In this document: positions 53,571 through 64,000 of the stretch, piece after piece
Position numbering within the stretch: position 1 is the stretch's first letter
Layout: each line of letters begins with the position of its first letter
Assembly: GCF_000283155.1 (NCBI RefSeq)
Contig: NW_004454160.1
Span: 4,745,539 to 4,809,538, forward strand
Source of the DNA: Ceratotherium simum simum
Lineage: Eukaryota > Chordata > Mammalia > Perissodactyla > Rhinocerotidae
DNA length: 64,000 nucleotides
Direction of reading: 5' to 3'
Position numbers and translations under genes: made by a program
The notes under the pieces: model-generated
The model's input: only the letters and a program-made list of their open reading frames with translations
What the model was told of the DNA's origin: nothing
Database searches by the model: none

Positions 53571-54769
53571 GAGCAACCTGACACCGGCCGCCCGCCTGGC
53601 TCCGCCCCCGCCCCAACCCCATCCCCGGGCTGGCTGCCGCTGGTCTGGGCTCCCGGCAGGAGGGCGCCGGGCCCGGGGCGCGAGTGCCCACGGCCCGGGA
53701 GGCCCCGGCCGCGCCACTGCGGGGCGCACCGACTGGCTGGGCGGCGGGGCGTCGGCGGCCATGGAGCTGCCGCGCCCCTCTTCCCGCCGCTCGGCGTGAC
53801 CGGCCTGCTTTGTAGGGCACGGAAGGTCCGCAGTGGGTGCGGATACCTTTTCGGAACGGGGCTCCCCGAATCTCCGCGGACCCAGAACAGAAAACTCGCT
53901 CTGAGGGGCCTTTCTAGTGCATCAGGGAGCTCCTCTGCGACTAAAGGACGCGCCGGGGTTGGGGGTGGGGGGCGTCGGGCTTGACTGCAGCCGGCGCCCG
54001 CCTGAGGGACTCCGCCTTCCTGCAGAGTCCAGGCCTCGTGCCCACCTGCAGATGGCCTCCCCAGCCTCTTGGTGCCCTCCCGAATGCCTCCTCCAGTCTG
54101 GGATCCGCGTTACCCACTTCCCGCTCGGCCCCAGGAGGAATGGGTCTGAGCCTTGCCCGAGGTCCCAAGCGCCCCCCTGCTTTCCTTCAAGACCCGAAAT
54201 GAATCCAAAGGGCGTCCAATGAATTCATTGAAGCTACAGTGAGAATGAAACCTGCTTGTCCAGTTTGGGGATTCGCTTTTTAGGGGAGGAACACTTGAAA
54301 TGTAAAGGAATGCGTATCTTGAGCTAAAGGGACTGACTCGAAGGAGAGAGGTTTGAGGACCTGTCTGGTGCTTCTCCATGCCTCCCACTCGCACAGCAGC
54401 GCCTCTTTCAGCGCAGAATTGGGTGCTCTGAGGGACCTGGGCCTGGAGTGTGATGACAAGGCCAGGAATCCCCCAGAGAGCCCTGGCCCGGCTGCGCTGT
54501 GGGCCTTGCCTCCCATTGTAGTTTATGTTTCTTAGCAGAGGCTGCAAGTGGCTGAAGGTCTCCAACATTTAGAAAGCTAAGTATTACTATTATTGCTTGC
54601 TTTCAGGAAGTCAAGTATACTTTGGGAAAACATAAGATTCGCTCCACGTCTCTGAGAAAGTCGCTCCAAGTCTCTGGGAATTCCTACAAGAAATAAGGAA
54701 AATATTAACTTCCTAAGCAACTTAAAGCTGGCCCTATCAACTCTATTAATTTAACATGAACAAATAAAG

Positions 54770-54850
54770 ATGTGAAGCTTGAAAGAAATGGGGAAGGAAG
54801 GAAAAAAGGAAGGAAAGAAGGCAGGAAAGAAAAGGAAGGAGGGAAAACTA
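54770..54850. repeat. Purine-rich GGAA-type low-complexity tract
   Basis: Irregular ggaag/gaaag units on the plus strand over about 70 bases. No gene content. Confidence 0.8.
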
Positions 54851-55559
54851 GCAACTGTGTTGTCAGTTAGAACATTAGGGTGATTTTTATTCCTTTTTAG
54901 AAGAAACTGTTTCTTACATGTGTGTCTTCCCCTTGTCCAAGAACCCATTGTTAGAGGCTGGTGCCTCCTCCAGCCATCTTCAGGCTTGATAAAATCAGTC
55001 CAGGCCATGAAGAGCAGAGGAATTGTAAACTGGATTCGAATTTGTGACTGCTGGAGAAAGAGCCCCCAAATCCAGAGCAGAGTGCCCATCACTGCTAATT
55101 CAACAGAAGGCATTTGTAGAGTGTTATCAGGGTTCTGTCCCCAACGGTCTAGAAAATGCTTTTTTTATATGCTGGTACAGCCCCTGTTACTGCTAACCTG
55201 TAGGAGGCTTTCGCTTGCCAAAGGTCCCTTAGCTTGTTTAAGATTAATCATCCCTTGGGCCCTGGTCTGAACAGGAAAAGTGCAGCAAGAACAGCAACAA
55301 AATGTAGAAAGCAAAAGTCTGAACAATGTCGATTTCTCCTGCCAGGTGATCCCCTTTTTCTCCCTTCATAAGTAAAATTATCATTTTTTCATTCAAAAGT
55401 ATAACCAGATAGATCAAGGCATTTCCCTTTGTCTCTAGAGCTGTTTACCTGGCAGCTGACGATTGCTGAAGGTCCTTCCAGGAGGACCTGAAAGTTCTAG
55501 CTATGTTCCAGAGTGGGGAAGAGACACAGAAGTATAAGAAATATTAACTAAAATCTGTA

Positions 55560-55695
55560 TTTGCCTTTGCCTCCACTTAGCACTTTTACATATAAAATCC
55601 TCTTGGATTCTCACAAGTCGGGAAGGTAAAGGGCTTCAGCTGCATTTTACCGAGTGGGAAACTGGAGAGTCAGGGACTCAACCAGTGACTGGGGG
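55560..55695 (-). repeat. MIR SINE fossil, upstream of ATP1A1
   Basis: gcacttttacatataaaatc, ggattctcacaagtcgggaa, cattttaccgagtgggaaac. Confidence 0.7.
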
Positions 55696-57352
55696 AGTCT
55701 GGCCTCAAAATTGCGAAACAGGAACCATCTTCCTAGCTCTGAAGTTCGGTCTCTGAGCATGGCACCAAGAAAGTTTTGGTGGGAGAATAGCAATTGCTAT
55801 TAACATTGCTGTCCTCACAAATACAGAGGGTTTCCACATGCCTCTCCTCTTTTATAACCAAGAAGACCTCAGCTAGAGCCTTTCTATTTCCACTCTTCAT
55901 CAGTCTACTGTGTGTATCATCGTCAGGCAGAGAACCATTATTTTATAGAAATGCCCTATATGGATCTACAAACACTTCCCCCACCCCTATTCTGACCCAC
56001 CTGATCCCATCTTCAGAGGCAAATCCCATTCCATTTTTAAGGTATTTGATAATGCCATTTTACGTTTCAATCCTATTGAAAAAAACAGAATTCAACAAAA
56101 ACATTTCAGAATATCAGAAAGGGCCTTGGTATTGATCCTCTAAAGTTGATGCTTTCTCTTAGCACTGCGCCCAAGTGCTATGGTCTATGCACTTCTGGGC
56201 AGTCTTCAGGGATGTTTTCAGGGGTAAAGGTTATTGCCATGACTTGAAGGCTAATTGTAAGAGGTGAAGAGAAAACATATGGTAAAGAAGCAGGAGTTGC
56301 AAACTTTTGTGGGAAAGAGTGATGGAAAGAATCCCTGCCTGGTTGTAATATGGAGCCCTGGACAGGCCTGTGGAATTAAGACAAAGGGACGGCATCACCA
56401 GGCCTGGGGTGCAGAAATCTCAGATGCAAGAGAATTCCCTTGGAACATAGGAGACGAAAGGGGGAAAAGCCCTTTTCTTGGGAAAGACTTCTTTCCTCCT
56501 CTTGGGAGAGGCTTCTGAATGGAACTTGAGAGATCAAACACTGCTCATTTTACAATGAAGAAACAGGCCCAGAGAGTGATTGGCACCAGATAGTTCTAGG
56601 AGAGTGGTAGAACTTTTGTGCACCTTTTCGAACATCCAGCACAGTGCAGGGGATAAACAGAACTTCCAGAAGACAGGATAGGGCAAGTTCTGCCTCTCCG
56701 TTCTATCTGCCTCTTATCCCATCAGCTTTCTTTTTAAGCTCCTAGCTTGGGGCACAATTAAACTGATTGACCCAGAGACTCAGCATTTACAGACCCCACG
56801 GCTGCCAAGTGTGGATGGCTTCGAGGAGGATTTGACACAAGCATGGAGGGTTGGGCCGGTCATTGTGAATAGAGTCAGCAGATGTATGAAAAATATGATG
56901 CAAGTCAGTATTTTGAGCCAAGAATCCTAGCACTTTGAGTAAGTACTTGCTGAATTGAATAAACACGCCATTGCAATTAAGGGCTTTAGAATATGAATTG
57001 GAGCCTACACCAAGTTAGCATTTTCCATAAGAAGTAAAAATTTGGGAGATAAATGAGCTAAGGATCTAGAAGGACAGAAGTCTTTGCTCCAGCTTGCCCT
57101 AGAGCTACTATGGAAACAATCTTAAGCACGCATCTTTATCTTTACTATTTCTTAGGTACCCCAAAAAGTCACTTAGCTGCCCCATTCTCACTGCATTAAA
57201 GCCAACTCGTCTCACCATCCCAAAGTTCCTCCTAGCCCAATGTCTATCCTACTATTGCAAATCTATTTTTCCTGTCCAGCAACAGACATATTACCTCCCA
57301 CTTTAAAAGCACAGTTCTAGGCACACCACTAACCATCAAAATCTGTCAGCTA

Positions 57353-57553
57353 GGAGCCGGCCTGGTGGCATAGTGTTTATGTTCACACACGCCACTTCAG
57401 TGGTCCGGGGTTTGCAGGTTCAGATCCCAGGCACGGACCTACACGCTGCTCATCAAGCCATGCTGTGGCGGCGTCTCACATACAAAATAGAGGAAGATGG
57501 GCACAGATGTTAGTTCAGGGCCAATCTTCCTCACCCCTCCCACCCCCCCCAAA
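57353..57553 (+). mobile_element. ERE SINE (long-tail type), upstream of ATP1A1
   Basis: Head gagccggcctggtggcatag, tail gatgggcacagatgttag, C-run and A-run end. Target-site duplication aaaatctgtcagcta at 57338-57352 and 57554-57568. Confidence 0.92.
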
Positions 57554-58789
57554 AAAATCTGTCAGCTAAATAGTTCTGAACCCTTAGTAACTTTTCCTCC
57601 CAGATTCCATTTTCTACTTACCTCTTAATTTACTTTTAAGACTCTTTAGTACTCTTCTAAACATACTTTCTTCTGTTAATGATTTTTGAAGACCTCTGGT
57701 CTTGCCTCCGGAAATTTAGAAAAGTCACATTTACTTGATGCCTGTCCTGGGGGCTATTATAAACTACACAGGGTCAAATCCTCAGTCTTTTCCTCAGCAT
57801 CCCTTTAACACAACTGCCACTTAAATAATTTGCTCTTATTAATAGCAGTCTTTGTAAATAAAACAATTATAAAGGATTCTTTAGTTGTTCCCCAAGTGTT
57901 TTACACTGGATCCTGAAATTAAGAGCCAGGGTTTGGTCTTCTCTTCTAGCACTCTCTCTTTATACACTTCTTCTACTCCCCTCACTCCAATTCCAGATAC
58001 TATTAAATGCTACAAGATCCTGGCAGGTAAAAACTCACCATTTGTTTTCTACAAATCAACAACCACTGGGGCATTGCAAGCAAAATTAAATGGCAACAAA
58101 GATAAGGTCTGAACCAAAAAATGTTCTATTTCCAGAGTCCCATCTGCACCCAGTTGTAAGCCTGTCTTCAGGCAGGCTTACAACCCAGCATGGGCAAGCC
58201 TGAAGAAGATGGCTGTCATCTAACCCTTCTTGTTCTCAGGGAAATCCAGCCATGAGCACTAAGAAAATGAGTGCTACCACTAGGGGGATAGATTTGCCAT
58301 TCTTGACCTTTAAGTCTTCCATGGAAAAACCATTGAGAAAGTTCTGTGGAAGATGGTCCTAATGAGAACAATACTCTTCCATAGATGCCTTTGCCCTAAA
58401 ACTAGGTTTCAGGGACTGTGCAGATTTTCCTTTAAGTAGAGTGAAAAGCCATCTTAAGAGGAGAGCGTACAAAACTATCAGAAAGTGGTTTAGTTCATTT
58501 ACAATAGTCTGGGAGTTTTTGTAACAGCAGTAGAAAGTAACCAAAAAGTAGGTCAGGTACAAAAATAGTAACCAGCTCAATTCATTTTTAACAGCTTAAG
58601 TTTTACTCTGGAGGCTGCCATTTTGGTTGATGGGTAACCTCCACATGTGGGCTCTTACAGATAAGCCCGTAAGAAAGGCTCCCTTTCTTTCTTCTCCTCT
58701 CATAAAGAACCCTTTCCAATCCCTACCTGTGGCACTCTACACTGTTCAACAGAAGTAAGAGCTAGTTCATGCAAAAACTCCAGAATAGC

Positions 58790-59057
58790 CATTACTGGGG
58801 CATCTACTCTGAGCCTAGCACTGTGCTTGATGCTGGTGTATAAAGATGACTAAGACATGTTCTCTACTCTCAAATAGTTCACCATCCGGCATAGAAGAAA
58901 GACATGCAAAGAGATATTAGTAACACAGAGAGAGGTGCTGTATCTATACAGTGTATCATGGGGGCATACAGGAAGAAGTGGTCAGCTCTGCCCACAGAGC
59001 TGGAAAGGCTTCTCTGGCTGGCTCTTGAAAGATGAATAGGAGTATGTTAAGTGGAGT

Positions 59058-59098
<41 letters not shown>

Positions 59099-59400
59099 TA
59101 GGGGCATGGTTACAAGCAAAAGCAGCAGCATAGGTAAAACCTTCAGTACATAAACAAATTTAGCCTGTAAGAGGACTGGCCAGTAGTTTCAAATGGCTAG
59201 AGCATAGATTGTGAGAGACAACAGCAGGAGATAAGCCTGGAAAGGTGAGCAGAGTCCAGATTGTGGAGGGCTTGGATGCCATGTGAAGGGCTTGGACTTT
59301 ATCCTATAGGCCGTAAGGAGACGTTGTAGGGTTTGAAGCAGGGAGGTGGCCTGATCAGATTTGTGCTTTGGAAAGATTTCTCTGGCAGTACCAGAACCCT
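58790..59400 (+). repeat. L2-type LINE fossil with internal (GT)n
   Basis: Starts gagcctagcactgtgcttga and continues through ggcttctctggctggctctt to gggaggtggcctgatcagat, a long L2 3' stretch. The (GT)20 microsatellite grew inside it. Confidence 0.7.
59058..59097. repeat. (GT)20 microsatellite
   Basis: Forty bases of uninterrupted GT dinucleotides, followed by ggtagggg. Likely polymorphic. Confidence 0.95.
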
Positions 59401-59994
59401 GGGATAAGCCTTCACAGTCAGTGCATTTATCAAAGCTCTTCTGATTGTGTTATTGAATTCAGATTCTCAAGACGTCTGTGTCTCCCCATATATCTTTGAG
59501 ATGGCATACTAATTTTATTTTCTTCCTTTTTTGTGCATTCACATGCGTGTCTTAATCCTCATTATAATCTCAATTATCCACTACTTCCCCCAAACAGAGG
59601 CTTTCAAATTACTGGATAGGATGAAAAACTGGGATTTGGACATAATTTTAACAATCTGTTAGCATACAACAACCTGACCCCGGAAGATGGTTCAATTTGT
59701 TGGGAAGGTGCAGACATTTTACCCGGTTTTTGTGATATTTTTTGCTAAGCCAAATTCCAAATGGACCAAGGACTTTGTTGGCTTTCACTTCTCTCAGAGA
59801 TCGGTTCTTGGTACAATTCCACTGACTAAAGAGAAGTTAAGTCACCTGGCTCCCAATTCCACAAATAAAGACTGGGACTGTAGAGGATAAAGATAACAGA
59901 GTAACAGCCCAAATTAATGAATAATTTGACTTCAATAGTCCAGATGGTTCAAGTAAAAGATGTCCCTGTGTGAACAAATCTCAGCTCTTTATTT

Positions 59995-60190
59995 ATTTAT
60001 TTATTTATTTATTTCCCCAAAGCCCCAGTAGATAGCTGTATGCCATAGCTGCACATCCTTCTAGTTGCTGCATGTGGGACACGGCCTCAGCATGGCCGGA
60101 GAAGCGGTGTGTCGGTGCGTGCCCAGGATCCGAACCCGGGCCACCAGTAGCAGAGCGCGAGCACTTAACCGCTAAGCCACGGGGCTGGTT
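59995..60190 (-). mobile_element. ERE SINE (short-tail type), upstream of ATP1A1
   Basis: Target-site duplication ctcagctctttattt at 59980-59994 and 60191-60205. TTTA-repeat tail. Confidence 0.93.
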
Positions 60191-61429
60191 CTCAGCTCTT
60201 TATTTTTTTGACAAGTCCCTATCAATTTGACATTTAGCATCTGGTCATGGACATGGCAGTAGAGGTAGTGGTGGAGACAGTGGTGGGGGACGTGGTGGCA
60301 GGAGGTGGCAATGACGGTAGAGTTGGTGGACCCAAAACAGTTGCTCCAATAATAGGAGTCCAATCAAATACCTCCTTCAAGCAACAGCATTTTCTTCACT
60401 CACATGAAACATTTGAATCTATTTTATCAGTAACTATATCACCAAGCTGCCATGAGGACCAATTGACATGATACACTTGAAGAACTAAAACACTGCCTGC
60501 CACATAGCAACTGTTCAAAAGTGTAAGGCATTATCTTGTCTTGCTTTCAAATTCCTACTCACTCTGGGAGAAACAAGGCCCAAGGAAGGATGAAGGCATC
60601 CACGAAAATTTGTCTAGCGGAGAAGGGAGTGAGACTAGAAGCTACTTTATGCTGGCTTTCCTGTTCCGCCACCAAACTCCTTGATCCAACAGCAGGCCTG
60701 TCTACTGATACACAGCCTGCGTGTACCAGTAACCAGAGTGCAGAGGGCAGGAGTCGGGTGGGTAGAAGTTCGTCAACACTCCACCTGTCTGAACTGGTCT
60801 GGTTATCACCAAGCCACAGATGAGAACCAGGGAAATAAGCCACTAAAACACTGCAGCACCGGACCAGCTGAGAGATTTTCACCTTCAGAATAAGAAGCCT
60901 GAATATCCATGTTTTGGACTGCAGGGGCTGATGCAGCACAGGGAAAAAAACGTTGCCTCCAAATACAATTTAGAACCTTTTATTTTTCCTTTTTACTTCA
61001 AAAAACAAAACAAAACAAAAAGATGCCATCTGCTAATGCAATCACTAACTAGTGAGGGAGAGTGCGTACAGCTTCCTAAGAACAGACCCAAGAGGAAGCT
61101 GGGTTTCAGGACCATCTCTCCTGTTCCTGAAATAAGCAGCAGGGTCTGCCAGGCAGCGTTCTGCAGGCTGGAGCCGCAGGGAGCTGGCGGAGGCCAGGGA
61201 TCCACTTCCCGCTCATGCCTCTAATCTCATAAACCAGAAGCGCTCAAGCTCAATGTATTCTCTTCCCCTTCTCATTTTTCATAATGGAAAAAAAAAGGTG
61301 ATGTTAAAGTTTTGAATTAAGAAAGAGTTGCCATCTGGGTGATCGAATTCTGCTTGAAGCAGGCCACCTGGTTCACTTCAGCGGCTCCTGGCAGGTACAG
61401 AAGTGTTAGCCAAGGTCTTGCATTCACTT

Positions 61430-61640
61430 TTTTTTATTTATTTATTTTTTTATTTATTTTCCCCCCCAAAGCCCCAGTAGATAGCCGTATGTCATAGCTG
61501 CACATCCTTCCAGTTGCTGCACATGGGACTCGGCCTCAGGATGGACGGAGAAGTGGTGCCTCGGCGCGCACCCGGGATCCGAACCCGGGCCACCAGCATC
61601 AGAGCGCGCGCACTTAACCACCAAGCCACAGGGCCGGCCC
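61430..61640 (-). mobile_element. ERE SINE (short-tail type), upstream of ATP1A1
   Basis: Target-site duplication tcttgcattcactt at 61416-61429 and 61641-61654. Head ends agggccggccc. Confidence 0.93.
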
Positions 61641-61659
61641 TCTTGCATTCACTTCTAAA

Positions 61660-64000
61660 CACAGGCTCGCACTCCATGCGCAGTGCGGAAACCTTAATTT
61701 CTAAATAGTGAGAGCCGTTTTATATCAGGTTACCTCAACACCTGGTAGATTTCTTGGGATGCAGACATTTAGAATGAGAACAGTAATGTTGGTCTTGTCC
61801 ATTGCTAGCCACATGCTGCCTTAAAAAACCAAAAACTGAAAAGCTAATTCCCTTTGGCTTCCTGTTTGGACATCCATGTCATAGAAATATGTGTGACTGA
61901 AATTACCTTGCCCTCCTAGAGGACTGAGTGTTTCCAGCTCTTCAAACCATGGAGAGATGGGTGGGCAGCCTGGGAGGAATGTCAAGTGTCTATCCATGGG
62001 CTGGATGCCACTCTCTCCTCTTCTCTGCAGCTTTCTCAGCTGCTAGCCACTCCTGTTCCCCAAGGGAAGCACCATCAAGTTGAATTCCTGTTCCCTAACC
62101 TCAGACGCCTCGCATACCAAGAGAAAAGGAACCAGGAGCTTTGCATGCAACTCCCAGCCAGGGTTGTCTGAGCCAAGTGCATCTTCCATTTACATGCATA
62201 GACAGAGCTGGTATCAAGTGGAAGCGTTGGCAAGGACAAGATTTAGGAAGGAACAGATCTGCTGGGAACTTGGGTGGTCTTGAACAAGTCCTTGTACTTT
62301 CTTTTGAGTCTATTTCCCATGTATGTGAAATGTCTACAACAGAACTGAGTGCAATTAGGAGCCTTGCTCAGGCAACATTTGATTCTTGTGTTGGGAGGGG
62401 TGCTATGCGTTGGATAGAAATCTTGTTCACAGGCAGTTTGGGTTTGACAAAGGACATGGAGTTTATGGAATGGGAATTCTACACCAGAAATAACCTGATC
62501 TGCCCTCCTCCTGTATGGAGTGGAATTGAGGTTCAGAGGGAGCACGTGCTTTTCCCAGTATCAGACTCCTGCTTAATGTGGAAGCAAAATCGTAGCCCCT
62601 TCACTTTCCACCACACCATGCTGTTTCCTTAACTTTAGGACCACTAGAAAAGAATCAACTCTAAGAACAGAAATGCTTTGCTTCCAAACAAAAAAATGAG
62701 GGTTATTCAAAATATGTAATTTAAAGGACGAGCTCTTTTGAAATAGAATTTTCCATGATGCCCTGGGTACTCATATAGGTTCATCTTAAAAATTCCACTC
62801 AACCTCTTTTTGCAAGGGAGCTGTATCTGAACACACACATACACACAAACACACACAGATATACACACGTACATACACATAGTACACACTCACACTACTG
62901 TTTTGAATCTGAGAGAGTTCAAGGAAGCCTCTTCCTTTTTCAAAATGATGTCAAGGTAAAATTAAATTCAAATCTCTTGCAGGCTAGGCTCAGGAAGAGC
63001 CTCCTCTCTCTCCTGGGAAGCCTCTTCTTTCTCCAATGACAGTCCCCAGGGCCTTGCATCACACCTGCATGGGGTCTCCTCAGGCTACTGGGTGACATTA
63101 GTCAGCTCCACTCCATGGCCATCTTGGCTCCAACATCCCCAGACTTTTCTCCTCCCTCTGCCAGCTGATGGAGAAGGAGAAATCTGAAGAGAATATGGAA
63201 GGCAGAGCTTGGGGGCCAGGGCCTGGGTGTGGAGCTGGGGTAAGGCTTGGGCAGATAATGGAGGTGGAATGGGGAGTTTGAGGTGGCCAAAGCAGCCTCA
63301 AGTAGCCTATTCCAACTCCCAGCAGGCTCATGAATGCTCCCTCAGCCTCAGATCTCTATTCTTAATCCAACAAAGGGGCACTTGCCTAAATCTGAAAAGA
63401 TGCCATAAGATTATTTCACCTACAATATCCTGTCCTGAAGCAGCTAAGTTCACGAATTTCCTCTTCACAACTAGTTTCTGTCTGATAGGTCTCTTTCAAC
63501 ATTGATCTAGAATCACTAATATTGTACAGCCTCGGAGGCATTATTGTCTCTTGACTCTCCTCTTTCTTGCCAAGTGGACGGTGTCTCAAATCACCTCGTC
63601 CCCTCACCCACTCTTGTTTCTCTCTCTGCTGCCACAACATCCATCTATCCACATTTCTGCCTTTACACAGAACAGCCTCTCCTCCTGCTTCCTCTGAAGA
63701 TTCTAATAAGAAAAGGCTCCATCTTCCCACATCTGGATCCATGCTTAATGTGCAGAAAGTCAGATCCCCATACTTTGGAATAGAGTGATGGTGGTGGGGA
63801 GGTATTGATTTTAGACACAGTTGCAGAGAGCTGGAGGGACCTATAAGCTCCAGTGCCTTATGGGTGAGGGCTACTGGCTTAGCAGCCAAACTCTTTCCTC
63901 TTTCAACATAGGTATCAGAGATTTCTTTGGTAACCTCATTTTCCTTTTTAAGGCTGCTCTTCATACCATAAATCATATCCCACTGGTAATAAAAGGTTGG
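61660..64000. other. Upstream intergenic sequence, no gene recognised
   Basis: Contains a CA-rich low-complexity patch (62830-62895) and a 186-codon minus-strand open frame (63416-63976) that matches nothing I know. No exon structure is supported. Confidence 0.5.

Noticed and set aside
63000..64000. Edge of a neighbouring gene such as MAB21L3 upstream of ATP1A1
   Set aside because: Human gene order suggests it lies on this side, but no exon with matching protein or paired splice sites was seen.

Overview
The window is mammalian nuclear DNA. It holds one protein-coding gene that I can support, ATP1A1, the alpha-1 catalytic subunit of the Na+/K+-transporting ATPase. The gene lies on the minus strand, from the first coding exon at 53202-53213 to the stop codon at 22688 and a poly(A) signal at 22377-22382. 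All 23 coding exons are present. Each has a GT donor and an AG acceptor where one is expected. Together they give a 3,066-nt CDS for a 1,021-residue protein, with no frameshift or premature stop seen. A CpG island (about 52540-54000) covers the promoter and exon 1. A second short first exon (52474-52485, Met-Ala-Phe-Lys) lies in phase within intron 1.

Fifteen tRNA-derived SINEs of the ERE kind, known from horse and its relatives, point to a perissodactyl. Their tails ('tatctactggggctttgggg') and a 1,021-residue ATP1A1 fit this, but I cannot separate an equid from a rhinoceros or tapir by eye. Many of these SINEs keep clear target-site duplications, so this SINE lineage has been active fairly recently.

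Layout: 1-7800 is ancient intergenic repeat (MIR, MER20, MER5-like, L1 fragments). 7790-16560 is a nearly complete antisense L1 about 8.5 kb long, interrupted by four SINEs, with about 365-bp tandem monomers in its 5' region. 16720-18285 is a decayed Tigger1 DNA transposon. 18300-22350 is the region downstream of ATP1A1 (L2, MIR, MER5). 22377-53500 is ATP1A1. 54000-64000 is upstream intergenic DNA with three ERE SINEs, an L2 carrying a (GT)20 microsatellite, and no recognisable gene.

I found no undescribed biological system. The observations most worth checking are the conserved-looking alternative first exon, an assembly gap (31903-32002) that almost certainly duplicates about 79 bp of a single SINE, the weak exon 11 splice donor backed by intronic G-runs, the monomeric L1 5' region, and composite SINEs joining the two local ERE tail types.
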